Assembly (NCBI GenBank): GCA_934140355.1
Contig: CAKPBH010000004.1
Location: forward strand, 1 to 57,205
Direction of reading: 5' to 3'
Source of the DNA: an uncultured Bacilli bacterium
GTDB lineage: Bacteria > Bacillota_I > Bacilli_A > RF39 > UBA660
Length of the DNA stretch: 57,205 bases
Below the pieces are notes generated by a model. The model was not told the DNA's origin. It saw only the letters and a list, made by a program, of their open reading frames with translations, and searched no databases. Position 1 is the stretch's first letter; each line of letters starts with the position of its first letter. The translations under genes and the position numbers were made by a program. Of this stretch, positions 1 through 8,136 are shown in pieces.

Positions 1-94
1 TTTCGGAAATGTATTTTATCATATTTTTGTAGTCCCTCTTTTTTATTAATGTCTACTTTAAGGGATGCATTTCAAAAATTAGAATTCTTTTTCT

Positions 95-2485
95 TTATTC
101 ATTTGCTTTTAGACTACTAACCATGTCGATTGTATTTATTTTTTTAGAAAGATAATGAGATACGATGAATGAAACAAGATAAGTACCTAAAGCGGCGGCA
201 AGATAAGTCCAAAGTTCAATATGGACACCAAAATCATAGTTTTCGTCTAAGCAAGCTTTGAATAGATAAGAGGTTAGGTAGTAACCGGTAGGAAGGCCAA
301 TTAAGATAGAAGCAATACAAATCCAACTGTTTTGTTTGGCAAATATTTTTTGAATACGTTTATTGGCGAAACCTAATACTTTTAGGGTAGCAAATTGATA
401 TTCTTTTTCACTATAAGATAAGATACTCATGTTATAGATAATTACAATACCAAGGAGGATGGCAAAGACAATGATAATGATAATCATTTTTCTCATCATA
501 GATAACATATTACTGATTGATTCTTTTAATTCATCAATATTTTGAATAATATCTACATTTTTGATGGTTTTTGTTTTACTTAAATTTTGATTGGTATAGA
601 TGGCATCGGCTTTGTAAGTGATTCCTAGGCTTTCTATATATTCTTTGGTTGCTGTTAATCCTTGTACTTGAGGATCACGATAGAAACCTATGATTTTAGA
701 GGAATAGTATTTTTTATCTCCATAGATATGCCATTTTACTTCATCACCAAGTTTTAGATTATATTTATCGGCAAATTTATAGGTTACATAAACTCCATTA
801 TTTTTATTTAGTTTTTGGAATTTGTAGTTTTTATCGATGAAACGGATGTAGTTATTGCTGTTATCTACAAATATAGTGTTTGTTTCACGATTATCATTTT
901 TATCTTTGGTTTCGATTGTTAAAGTAAGGCTTGTGTTGTTTCCATACTTATCCGTTAATTCTTTGATGTCTTCATTGCTAATATTTTCTTTTAGGGTTAG
1001 TTTATAATTGAAATTGTATAAATCATCAAATTGTAGTTTTATAAAATAATTCATGCTGTTTAACATTCCTAGGGCACAGACGATTAAGGTACAACAGCCA
1101 ACGATTCCAATAACACCGGTTATGGTTCTGAATTTGTTTCTTAAGATATCACGAAGATTCCAGATACTAGAGAAATTTAATTTTTTGAATGGGCCTTTAG
1201 TTGTGATATTTAGGCTACCATTTTTTACTTTAGGTAGTTCACTTCTAAGGCTATCTGCTGGTTTTTTCTTTAGTTCTTTATAGCAAGTGGCAAAGGTAAT
1301 AAGACTAACGGTTAATATGGCAAGTAGAGAAACAAGATAAGTTGATGAATTGATATAGACTTTTCCATTAGGGACTTCAAAGAAAGACATTTCTAGATTT
1401 AGGAAGGTTGTTCCTAAGAAGTATTTTCCCAGTAAGATACCAAATATTGAACCAACTAGGGAGATAAAGAATCCATAGCTGATATAGTGAAGGTTGATTT
1501 TTAGTTTTGAAAATCCTAATGCTTTAAGAGTTCCAATTTGTAATTTTTGTTTTTTTACGACTCTGGTCATGGTAGTGATAACGGAAAGTAGAGCGATAAA
1601 GAGGAATAGACCTGAGAAGATACCGACATATGCTTTCCCTTCATCAATTTCTCCTTGATACATGGAATAACTTGCTGTATCTTCGATAGCGATGGAAGCG
1701 ATAGCGTTATTGATTTTTTCTTCGATGTCATCTTTTACTTGATTATTATTTTTCTTGTTGTTTACGTCAACCATAATGTAATTAAAAGGAATATGCTCTA
1801 GGTAGTTGAAGTCTTTATTTAGAGAGGAAAATACTTCATCAGATATTTCTTGGTTTAATTCTTTTTCTAGGTTGTTTTTTGCTTCTTGCTTAATGAAATT
1901 TTCAGTAGATTTTACTGACATATAAAGAAAGCCATAGGTTTTATGATTAGGCATTAATTGAGAGGCATCTTTTACGTCATAGATATGGTCTGGGACATAG
2001 ATTGTACCTCTTACTTTTTCGTTGAAAGTATAATCATCATACTGAAAGGATAGGGTATCACCGATTTTGATTTTATTTTCTTTGGCATAGAAATAATCTA
2101 GCCAGATACCGTCTTTGTTGACATCAAATTTTTCTCCTTCTTTGACATAGAACTTACTGATATTATTGGATTCAATGATAGAGACAAGATAGGATTTATC
2201 TTTATCTTTGGCATCTGTCATGGTAAGTTCTAATTTTCTTTCAGCATTTTTTACATTTTTGATTTTCTTGATGTTTTTTAAGTCTTCGGTAGTAAAATTT
2301 TTTCCTAAAACATTTAAGTCTTGAAGATTATTTTTTTGGTAAAAGTTATCTGCAGTTATTCTCATACCATCCATATATGCTTCTATTCCTGCGTAAACCA
2401 TGATACCAATTGTAATCATTAATAGTATCGTGATAAATTGTGATTTATTCTTTAGGATATCACGAATCATTTTTTTCTTTAGCAT
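95..2485 (-). CDS. FtsX/MacB-type ABC transporter permease
   Basis: This 796-residue membrane protein is the permease half of a MacB/LolCDE-like ABC system, which moves substrates or relays force across the membrane rather than importing solutes. It has the duplicated FtsX layout. There is one helix near residues 17-37, a large extracellular domain to about 280 and three helices around 288-402. A second unit follows, with a helix near 458-480, another extracellular domain and three helices near 677-785. Both FtsX repeats carry the usual segment in which a threonine-leucine-lysine turn precedes 'LGF'. It lies one base downstream of the ATPase gene on the same strand, so the two form an operon. 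The substrate cannot be read from sequence; antimicrobial peptide export or resistance is the common role for such pairs next to a TetR gene, but that is inference. Confidence 0.9.
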   Translation of the reverse strand: MLKKKMIRDILKNKSQFITILLMITIGIMVYAGIEAYMDGMRITADNFYQKNNLQDLNVLGKNFTTEDLKNIKKIKNVKNAERKLELTMTDAKDKDKSYLVSIIESNNISKFYVKEGEKFDVNKDGIWLDYFYAKENKIKIGDTLSFQYDDYTFNEKVRGTIYVPDHIYDVKDASQLMPNHKTYGFLYMSVKSTENFIKQEAKNNLEKELNQEISDEVFSSLNKDFNYLEHIPFNYIMVDVNNKKNNNQVKDDIEEKINNAIASIAIEDTASYSMYQGEIDEGKAYVGIFSGLFLFIALLSVITTMTRVVKKQKLQIGTLKALGFSKLKINLHYISYGFFISLVGSIFGILLGKYFLGTTFLNLEMSFFEVPNGKVYINSSTYLVSLLAILTVSLITFATCYKELKKKPADSLRSELPKVKNGSLNITTKGPFKKLNFSSIWNLRDILRNKFRTITGVIGIVGCCTLIVCALGMLNSMNYFIKLQFDDLYNFNYKLTLKENISNEDIKELTDKYGNNTSLTLTIETKDKNDNRETNTIFVDNSNNYIRFIDKNYKFQKLNKNNGVYVTYKFADKYNLKLGDEVKWHIYGDKKYYSSKIIGFYRDPQVQGLTATKEYIESLGITYKADAIYTNQNLSKTKTIKNVDIIQNIDELKESISNMLSMMRKMIIIIIVFAILLGIVIIYNMSILSYSEKEYQFATLKVLGFANKRIQKIFAKQNSWICIASILIGLPTGYYLTSYLFKACLDENYDFGVHIELWTYLAAALGTYLVSFIVSHYLSKKINTIDMVSSLKANE

Positions 2486-2486
2486 A

Positions 2487-3197
2487 TTACCACACTACTT
2501 CATCAATTTTTTTTGGATGTTTATTGATTTCGTTGGATTCTACTTTTCCATTTTTTAATCTGATTACTCGGTCAGCAATTTCGGCAATTAGGGAATTGTG
2601 GGTAACGATGATGACTGTGTTTTCGCCATTGTTGGCATCGCATTGTTTTTTTAGTAGTTTTAAGACTTCGACTCCTGTTTTAGAATCAAGGGCACCCGTT
2701 GGTTCATCGGCTAGGATAATGCTAGGATCTTTAGCGATGGCTCTGGCGATAGAGACTCTTTGTTGTTCTCCACCAGATAGTTGGTTAGGAAATTTAGTTG
2801 CGTGTTTTTCTAAGCCTACTTCTTTTAGAATTTTTTTAGCACTTTTTGGTTTCTTTACAATATCATTGACAATTTCTACATTTTCTAATACGGTTAGCGT
2901 AGGTAAGATATTGTAGAATTGAAAGATGAAACCGACGTTTTCAGCTCGATATTTGGTTAATTCATTGTCGTTATAATCTGAAATGACATTTCCATCCACA
3001 ATGATTTCTCCACTGGTTACATTGTCCATTCCTCCTAAAAGGTTTAGTAGGGTTGATTTTCCTGCTCCTGATGGTCCTAGAATGACAACAAATTCTCCTT
3101 TAGGAATAGAGAAGTTAACGCCATCTAGGGCATTGAATTTTTTTTCTCCTACGGTGTAACTTTTTTTCACGTTTTTGAATTTAATTAATTCTTCCAT
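2487..3197 (-). CDS. ABC transporter ATP-binding protein, MacB/LolD family
   Basis: This 236-residue nucleotide-binding subunit powers the FtsX-type permease encoded directly downstream. The Walker A motif GPSGAGKST is at residues 41-49, the Q-loop Gln is near 93, the signature LSGGEQQR is at 140-147, and Walker B with the following D-loop (ILADEPTGALD) is at 161-171. Length and motif spacing are normal for the LolD/MacB branch. The start is set by an AAAGGAGG ribosome site about 6 bases upstream of the ATG. The gene is read away from the TetR gene across a 156-base gap that carries a consensus promoter and two palindromes, so repression by that regulator is likely. Confidence 0.95.
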   Translation of the reverse strand: MEELIKFKNVKKSYTVGEKKFNALDGVNFSIPKGEFVVILGPSGAGKSTLLNLLGGMDNVTSGEIIVDGNVISDYNDNELTKYRAENVGFIFQFYNILPTLTVLENVEIVNDIVKKPKSAKKILKEVGLEKHATKFPNQLSGGEQQRVSIARAIAKDPSIILADEPTGALDSKTGVEVLKLLKKQCDANNGENTVIIVTHNSLIAEIADRVIRLKNGKVESNEINKHPKKIDEVVW

Positions 3198-3217
3198 ATA
3201 TGTCCTCCTTTAACAAA

Positions 3218-3237
3218 ATATGAAATAAAATTCATAT
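3218..3237. promoter_or_regulatory. Putative TetR operator 1
   Basis: A 20-bp inverted repeat with half-site ATATGAA, a 6-base spacer and TTCATAT sits between the ABC promoter and its start codon. It has the same overall length and half-site as the palindrome at 3279-3298. Two such sites between a TetR gene and a divergent transporter are the classical autoregulatory arrangement. Binding is inferred, not shown. Confidence 0.65.
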
Positions 3238-3243
3238 AATTAG

Positions 3244-3272
3244 ATTATATTTCTCCTGTATTTTTTTGTCAA
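3244..3272 (-). promoter_or_regulatory. Consensus sigma-A promoter of the ABC operon
   Basis: Read on the minus strand, a perfect -35 TTGACA (3272-3267) is separated by 17 bases from a perfect -10 TATAAT (3249-3244). The expected transcription start falls near 3237, at the edge of the operator-like palindrome at 3218-3237. A forward -35-like TTGTCA at 3266-3271 overlaps the same bases. The two divergent promoters therefore appear to share their -35 region. Confidence 0.8.
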
Positions 3273-3277
3273 TATAT

Positions 3278-3299
3278 AATATGAAATTTATTTCATATT
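3278..3299. promoter_or_regulatory. Putative TetR operator 2
   Basis: This perfect palindrome has 9-base arms (AATATGAAA / TTTCATATT) around TTTA. It shares the ATATGAA half-site with the site at 3218-3237. It covers the expected -10 region of the TetR gene and ends 54 bases before its start codon, so occupancy would block tetR transcription. It also lies just upstream of the ABC operon -35 box. Confidence 0.65.
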
Positions 3300-3353
3300 T
3301 TGTTGATTTATTATGAGAAAGTATGTATAATTAGGAAAAGGGAAGTGAAGAAT

Positions 3354-3953
3354 ATGTCAGAAGTTAGAATGCCAACGCAAAAAAGGTCAATTGAAAAAAG
3401 GGATAGAATTATTAAAATGGGATTTGAACTGATGTGTAATCAGGGCTATTATGCGACAAATACGGTGGATATTGCGAAGTACGCTAATGTATCAACGGGA
3501 ATTATTTATCAGTATTTTAATGATAAAAGAGAAATATTTATTGAAGGGGCTAGACAGTATTCTGATGAGATTATGTTTCCTATTTTTATGTTAATTGATG
3601 AACATCAAAAATTACCTAATGATTTGAGAGGATTTTTTAAAAAGATTATAGAAATTAATAAAAAGCAACATACTTCTTCGAAGAGAGCTCATCAGGAGAT
3701 TACGGCAATAGAACATTTGGACGAAGAAGTGGAGGCTATTTTTAAAAATTCAGAGATTGCTTTTTCGGATAAGTTATATCATCTTTTTGTTCATAATGGA
3801 TTTGGAAAAGATGGTTTAAAGGAAAAGATGCATTTGATTGTGAATTGGATTGATAGTTTGGCACATGAAGAGGTTTATCATAAGCATGCTAATCTTGATT
3901 ATGAAGTAATGGAGAATATTGTTATTGAGGCCATTTTAAATATGTTAAAGTAA
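3354..3953 (+). CDS. TetR/AcrR family transcriptional regulator
   Basis: This 199-residue protein has an N-terminal TetR helix-turn-helix. The region begins with a basic segment containing KRSIEKRDRI and runs through the recognition helix around VSTGIIYQYF, which is the usual TetR signature. The rest is a helical ligand-binding domain that does not reveal the ligand. I place the start at the ATG at 3354, preceded by a GGGAAGTGA ribosome site; an upstream in-frame TTG at 3300 would overlap the operator palindrome and lacks a ribosome site. It is divergent from the ABC exporter genes, which are its likely targets along with itself. Confidence 0.9.
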   Translation: MSEVRMPTQKRSIEKRDRIIKMGFELMCNQGYYATNTVDIAKYANVSTGIIYQYFNDKREIFIEGARQYSDEIMFPIFMLIDEHQKLPNDLRGFFKKIIEINKKQHTSSKRAHQEITAIEHLDEEVEAIFKNSEIAFSDKLYHLFVHNGFGKDGLKEKMHLIVNWIDSLAHEEVYHKHANLDYEVMENIVIEAILNMLK

Positions 3954-4019
3954 TTTTTTTAAAAAATGTTCAGCAAAATACTTAAAAAGTGTTTAACAAA
4001 ATGCTTAAAAAGTGTTTAT
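3951..4019. repeat. Three 23-base direct repeats upstream of the first DUF4143 ATPase
   Basis: Two nearly identical 23-base units (3974-3996 and 3997-4019) differ at only a couple of positions and share the core CTTAAAAAGTGTTTA. A more degenerate unit (3951-3973, about 15 of 23 matching) precedes them and overlaps the tetR stop codon. Each core contains the small palindrome ACTTAAAAAGT in at least one unit. The array ends 7 bases before a -35 box. A comparable array with the same 23-base period lies upstream of the paralogous ATPase at 10580. Confidence 0.6.
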
Positions 4020-4026
4020 TTGTTTG

Positions 4027-4055
4027 TTGACGATTACTCTTTAATATGATATTAT
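4027..4055 (+). promoter_or_regulatory. Promoter of the first DUF4143 ATPase
   Basis: A -35 TTGACG (4027-4032) and a -10 TATTAT (4050-4055) are separated by 17 bases. A ribosome site TAGGAGGA follows just before the ATG at 4078. The leader would be short, about 15 bases. The 23-base repeats lie immediately upstream, in the place where activator or UP-element sites occur. Confidence 0.6.
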
Positions 4056-4077
4056 ATGGTTAATTAGGAGGAATGTA

Positions 4078-5346
4078 ATGATAAATAAAGATTATTTACC
4101 TAGGTTGATTGATGATGAATTTGATAAATATTTGTCAGTTTTTGGAGCTATTTCTGTTGAAGGACCTAAATGGTGTGGAAAAACTTGGACTTCTTTAAAT
4201 CATGCTAAGAGTGCTGTTTATTTAGATGATGAAGAAACCAAGGAAAGGGCTTTGTTAGATTTGGAATTAATTTTAAATGAAGAATATCCTGAATTAATAG
4301 ATGAATGGCATTTGGTTCCTAAAATTTGGGATAAAGTTAGGAGAAAATGTGATTTAGACAATTGCCGTGGAAAATATATTTTAACTGGTTCTACTGAACT
4401 TAATGATGAAAAAAAGAAACAAATATTTCATTCTGGTGCTGGAAGAATTGGAAAAATAAAGATGTATACAATGTCATTATATGAGTCGAAGGATTCTAGT
4501 GGTGAGGCTTCTATTATGGAAATGTATTATGGTACGCAAAAGAATGTTAGTGTTAAAGTTCCTTCTTTGAAGGAATTGGCTAATTTAATTGTAAGGGGTG
4601 GTTGGCCAAGTAATATTCGAAATTCATCAGAAAATGTTGATTTGATTCCTAAAAACTACATTGAATCTATATTGGATAAAGATATTGATGATGATAAAAA
4701 GAGAGATAAATTAAAGATGAAACTTCTTTTGAAATCACTTGCTAGAAATGAGTCGTCGACAACTTCGATAAAGACTATTATTGGTGATATTGAGGATAAT
4801 GATACAGAGAAAGATACATTAATTAGTAGGACTACTTTATATGATTATTTGGATGTGTTAGAAAGGTTACATTTGATAGAAAATCAAGAATCTTATCGAG
4901 AAAATTATCGTTCAAGTGAAAGAGTGGGAAAGTCTGCTAAAAGGCACTTTACTGATCCCTCTTTAGCTTGTGCCGTTTTAAATTTGAATGCAGATAAGTT
5001 ATTGAAAGATTTAAATACGTTTGGTTTTATGTTTGAATCTTTAGTAGAGAGAGATCTTAGAATTTACATTGAATATCTGGGAGGACATTTGTATCATTTT
5101 AGAGATAATGTTAGTGGTTTAGAAGTTGATTCTATTTTGGAGTTTGATAATGGGGATTATGCTGCTATTGAGATTAAACTTGGATATAATAAAATTGATG
5201 AAGCAAAAATTAGTTTGAGAAAATTTTATGATAATGTTTTGGTTAAACCTAAATTTATGTGTATTATTACGGGGAATTTTAATGCTGTTGTAAAAGATAA
5301 AGAGACTGGGATTTATCTTGTTCCTATCACAGCATTGAAACCGTAA
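4078..5346 (+). CDS. AAA_14/DUF4143 P-loop ATPase (first paralog)
   Basis: This 422-residue protein belongs to the archaeal-type ATPase family that pairs an N-terminal AAA_14 domain with a C-terminal DUF4143 nuclease-like domain. The P-loop GPKWCGKT is at residues 29-36, a Walker B-like LIDEW follows near 80, and sensor-like LTGST is near 101-105. The C-terminal half contains the DUF4143 segment with the acidic VDSI, followed by AIEIKLG, a layout resembling the PD-(D/E)xK nuclease core. The cellular role of the family is not established. A paralog of almost identical length lies at 10580-11845, and both share the unusual WCGK P-loop. It is monocistronic, with its own promoter and terminator. 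Confidence 0.85.
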   Translation: MINKDYLPRLIDDEFDKYLSVFGAISVEGPKWCGKTWTSLNHAKSAVYLDDEETKERALLDLELILNEEYPELIDEWHLVPKIWDKVRRKCDLDNCRGKYILTGSTELNDEKKKQIFHSGAGRIGKIKMYTMSLYESKDSSGEASIMEMYYGTQKNVSVKVPSLKELANLIVRGGWPSNIRNSSENVDLIPKNYIESILDKDIDDDKKRDKLKMKLLLKSLARNESSTTSIKTIIGDIEDNDTEKDTLISRTTLYDYLDVLERLHLIENQESYRENYRSSERVGKSAKRHFTDPSLACAVLNLNADKLLKDLNTFGFMFESLVERDLRIYIEYLGGHLYHFRDNVSGLEVDSILEFDNGDYAAIEIKLGYNKIDEAKISLRKFYDNVLVKPKFMCIITGNFNAVVKDKETGIYLVPITALKP

Positions 5347-5351
5347 TTACG

Positions 5352-5393
5352 AAAATACTTATAAATAGTGAAAGTTATTTATCAGTATTTTTA
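5352..5393 (+). terminator. Terminator after the first DUF4143 ATPase
   Basis: A hairpin with arms AAAATACTTATAAATA and TATTTATCAGTATTTT (one mismatch) lies a few bases after the stop codon and runs into a T-rich stretch. The arms start with the AAAATACT pattern also used by the terminator after htrA. Confidence 0.7.
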
Positions 5394-5425
5394 TTGTAAA
5401 CTTTTGAGAATATTGTTCTAAATGA

Positions 5426-5454
5426 TTGAAAATGTGTGTATGATTTGGTAGAAT
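5426..5454 (+). promoter_or_regulatory. Promoter of truA
   Basis: TTGAAA (5426-5431) and TAGAAT (5449-5454) are spaced by 17 bases. They lie 48 bases upstream of the truA start. Confidence 0.65.
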
Positions 5455-5501
5455 AGTCTTTGTAATAAAAGGGATTATATTATTAAAGTGAGGTAGTAGA
5501 G

Positions 5502-6242
5502 ATGAGATATTTTATGACATTTTCTTATGATGGTAGTGATTTTAAGGGATATCAGAAACAACCTAAAGGAAGAACTGTCCAAGGAGAGATTGAGAGTGTT
5601 TTAAAAAAGATTAATGGGGATAAGGCAGTTAAGATAACGGCTACTGGTAGGACAGATGCTGGTGTTCATGCATTAAATCAGAAAGCACATTTTGATTTTG
5701 AGGAGAAGATGGATATTGAAAAACTGCTTCATAGTATGAATTCAATGTTACCAGAAGATATTTATATTAAACATATTGAAGAGGTTTCGGATAATTTTCA
5801 TGCTAGATTTGATGCGACAGGGAAAGAATATATTTATCAGATAAATATGGGAGAATATAATCCTTTAGAGAGAAAGTATGTTTATCAACATAATAAAAAA
5901 TTAGATGTTGTCGAGATGCAACGAGCAATGAAATATTTAGAGGGAACCCATAACTTTAGAGCATTTACAAAGGTAGATGAAGAAAAAGAGGATTATGTTA
6001 GAACTTTATCTCAAACAAATTTACTTCGTGATTTGAAAGATGTTAATAAGATTACATTAGTTTTTATTGGTACAGGATTTTTAAGGTATATGGTTAGAAA
6101 TATGGTTGGTACTTTAATTGAAATTGGTGAAGGTAAAAGAAGAAGTGAAGAGATTATTGATATTTTAAAGAGTGAAGATAGAACAAAGGCTGGTAAGACG
6201 GCTAATCCGGAAGGATTATATTTAAGAAATGTATTTTATTAG
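5502..6242 (+). CDS. truA: tRNA pseudouridine(38-40) synthase TruA
   Basis: TruA isomerises uridines at positions 38-40 of the tRNA anticodon arm. The 246-residue protein has the family length. The invariant catalytic motif GRTDAGVHA holds the nucleophilic Asp at residue 52, and the N-terminal region contains SYDGSDFKGYQ typical of TruA. The C-terminal half carries GTGFLRYMVRNMVGTL, which fits the conserved core. In many Firmicutes truA follows ecfT and precedes rplM; here it is alone, with its own promoter and a terminator directly after. The start ATG is preceded by GTGAGGTAG. Confidence 0.97.
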   Translation: MRYFMTFSYDGSDFKGYQKQPKGRTVQGEIESVLKKINGDKAVKITATGRTDAGVHALNQKAHFDFEEKMDIEKLLHSMNSMLPEDIYIKHIEEVSDNFHARFDATGKEYIYQINMGEYNPLERKYVYQHNKKLDVVEMQRAMKYLEGTHNFRAFTKVDEEKEDYVRTLSQTNLLRDLKDVNKITLVFIGTGFLRYMVRNMVGTLIEIGEGKRRSEEIIDILKSEDRTKAGKTANPEGLYLRNVFY

Positions 6243-6248
6243 AAAGGG

Positions 6249-6275
6249 AAAAGTTTCTAGTTAGAGACTTTTTCT
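6249..6275 (+). terminator. truA terminator
   Basis: Arms AAAAGTTTCT and AGAGACTTTT (one G-U pair) close a 4-base loop and run into TTTC and further T residues, 6 bases after the truA stop. Confidence 0.8.
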
Positions 6276-6312
6276 TTTGGATATTTCTTTTTAAGTATTT
6301 TAGGGAAGTGAT

Positions 6313-7200
6313 ATGATGAAGTGTAATTTATGTCCTAGATGTTGTAATGTCGATCGGGATAATGGTGAAGTTGGTTTTTGTCAAGCTCCAGGTGAGATGG
6401 TGATTGCTAGGTATTCATTGCATAAATGGGAAGAGCCTGTTATTAGTGGAGATGTTGGTAGTGGGACAATCTTTTTTTCTTATTGTAATTTAAGATGTTT
6501 ATTTTGTCAGAATTATGAAATTAGTGAATATCATAAGGGAAGAACTGTTACAGTAGAGGAATTTTGTGATATTTGTCTTGATTTAGAAAAGAATGGAGCA
6601 TTAAATATTAATTTGGTTACGCCTACGATTTGGGTAGATAAGATTATAAAGGGATTAGATCTTGCTAGAAGTAATGGATTAAAGATACCTGTTGTTTATA
6701 ATAGTAGTGGCTACGAGAAGCTAGAGACAATAAAAAAGTTAGAGGGGTATGTTGATATTTATTTACCTGATTTTAAATATTATTCTAATGATTTATCTTG
6801 GAAGTTTTCTCATTGTAAGGATTATTTTAAAGTGGCAGATAAGGCACTTGAGGAGATGGTTCGTCAGGTGGGAGATATTGTTATCGATGAGGATGGAATC
6901 ATGAAAAGGGGCGTTATTGTTTGGCATTTGCTTCTTCCTGGACATTTAGAGGATAGTAAGAGGGTAGTAAAATACTTATATTTAAAATACCAGGATAAGA
7001 TTATTTTTAGTTTGATGAATCAATATACTCCAGTTAGGGAATGTAAATATGAAGAACTGAATAGAACTGTTCGTGAGGATGAGTATGATGAGTTGATTAA
7101 TTATGCTTATGATTTAGGAATAAGAAAGGCTTTTATTCAAGAAGGAGAGAGTTGTAAGGAAAGTTTTATTCCTGATTTTAATCAGTTTAGAGTGATATGA
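6313..7200 (+). CDS. Radical SAM protein, PflA-related (COG1313 type)
   Basis: This 295-residue protein belongs to the radical SAM superfamily, in the branch called PflX/COG1313 and related to pyruvate-formate-lyase activating enzymes. The iron-sulfur motif CxxxCxxC is at Cys58, Cys62 and Cys65. It is preceded by an N-terminal Cys-rich stretch (Cys4, 7, 10, 11 and 23) that is characteristic of this group and may bind a second cluster. The usual glycine-rich and strand motifs for SAM binding follow. No glycyl-radical enzyme lies nearby, so the substrate is unknown. Two Met codons (6313 and 6316) could serve as the start after GGGAAGTGA. Confidence 0.85.
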   Translation: MMKCNLCPRCCNVDRDNGEVGFCQAPGEMVIARYSLHKWEEPVISGDVGSGTIFFSYCNLRCLFCQNYEISEYHKGRTVTVEEFCDICLDLEKNGALNINLVTPTIWVDKIIKGLDLARSNGLKIPVVYNSSGYEKLETIKKLEGYVDIYLPDFKYYSNDLSWKFSHCKDYFKVADKALEEMVRQVGDIVIDEDGIMKRGVIVWHLLLPGHLEDSKRVVKYLYLKYQDKIIFSLMNQYTPVRECKYEELNRTVREDEYDELINYAYDLGIRKAFIQEGESCKESFIPDFNQFRVI

Positions 7201-7283
7201 TATGGTTTATTTTTGAAAAAGGTGTAATTTTATTTTCAAAAAATTCAAAAGATGGTATGATAGTTTGGTAAGTGAGGGATAGT

Positions 7284-8003
7284 ATGGAAAGATTACAGAA
7301 AGTGATTGCTAATTCTGGATATTGTTCTAGAAGAAAGGCTGAGGAATTAATATTAGCAGGTAAAGTTTTAGTTAATGGTAGTGTTGTCCGTGAACTTGGG
7401 ACGAAAGTTAGTCATGATGACGAAATTGAGGTAGATGGATTATCAATAAAGAAGGATCATAACTATGAATATTATTTATTGTATAAACCTAGAGGTGTTG
7501 TAACGACGACAAATGATGATAAGGGAAGAAAAACAGTTGTGGATTTAATTGATACAACAGCTAGGATTTATCCTGTTGGTAGGCTTGATTATGATACGAC
7601 AGGTGTTCTTCTTCTTACTAATGATGGTGTATTTGCGAATGGTCTTATGCATCCTGCCAATGAGATTGATAAAGTTTATATTGCTAAAGTTGAAGGAATA
7701 CTAAGTGGCTATGACGTAAAGAGATTAAAAAGTGGTATTATAATAGATGGCAGGAAAACCGCAAAATGTCATGTTAAGGTAAGGAGTATTGATAAGAAAA
7801 AGAATACTTGTATTGTAGAATTAGTTATTCATGAGGGAAGAAATCATCAGGTAAAGAAAATGATTGAAGCAGTTGGGAAAAAGGTAATAAAATTAAAACG
7901 AGAAAGATTTGGTATTTTTGATTTGAGTGGTTTAAAAGCTTCTGAATATCGTAGACTTACAGCGAAGGAAGTTCATGTTGTTTATAGCATGATTAAAAAG
8001 TAA
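7284..8003 (+). CDS. rluB: rRNA pseudouridine synthase, RsuA/RluB family
   Basis: This 239-residue enzyme modifies a uridine in 23S (RluB) or 16S (RsuA) rRNA. Residues 1-60 form an S4 RNA-binding domain, and the catalytic Asp102 lies in GRLDYDTTGVLLLTND. The C-terminal NHQVKKM segment matches the family. I use the ATG at 7284 because AAGTGAGGG stands just before it; an in-frame GTG at 7272 would overlap that ribosome site. Which rRNA site is modified cannot be decided from sequence; RluB is the commoner single-copy member in Firmicutes. Confidence 0.92.
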   Translation: MERLQKVIANSGYCSRRKAEELILAGKVLVNGSVVRELGTKVSHDDEIEVDGLSIKKDHNYEYYLLYKPRGVVTTTNDDKGRKTVVDLIDTTARIYPVGRLDYDTTGVLLLTNDGVFANGLMHPANEIDKVYIAKVEGILSGYDVKRLKSGIIIDGRKTAKCHVKVRSIDKKKNTCIVELVIHEGRNHQVKKMIEAVGKKVIKLKRERFGIFDLSGLKASEYRRLTAKEVHVVYSMIKK

Positions 8004-8069
8004 AAATAAAAAAGTGTGATTAGATATAAAATGTTGTTTTTTGATGGCATGATGGTATGATTGAATTAA

Positions 8070-8105
8070 GATAAGTTTTATGATTTAGAACTTATCTCTT
8101 TTTTT
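8070..8105 (+). terminator. Terminator between rluB and ylbD
   Basis: An 8-bp stem GATAAGTT/AACTTATC with an 11-base loop is followed by TCTTTTTTT. A perfect -10-like TATAAT follows at 8111-8116, 12 bases before the ylbD ribosome site. The ylbD promoter probably overlaps the terminator, although its -35 is weak. A second possible promoter (TTGTTT-16-TATGAT, 8034-8061) would start a transcript directly at this hairpin. Confidence 0.75.
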
Positions 8106-8136
8106 AGGCATATAATAGTACTAAGAGGTGATAAAA

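Noticed and set aside
1053..1283. Opposite-strand open frames inside real genes (for example here, and at 2440-2916, 14219-14467, 25114-25311, 49272-49484)
   Set aside because: They lie antisense to or in another frame of well-supported genes, lack ribosome sites and have skewed residue composition such as runs of Asn, Ile and Ser.
3300..3353. Upstream TTG start for the TetR gene
   Set aside because: It abuts the second operator palindrome, has no ribosome site, and the ATG at 3354 has one and gives a normal TetR N-terminus.
8034..8105. A very short RNA starting at the hairpin after rluB
   Set aside because: The promoter-like boxes fit only moderately and the hairpin is adequately explained as the rluB terminator.
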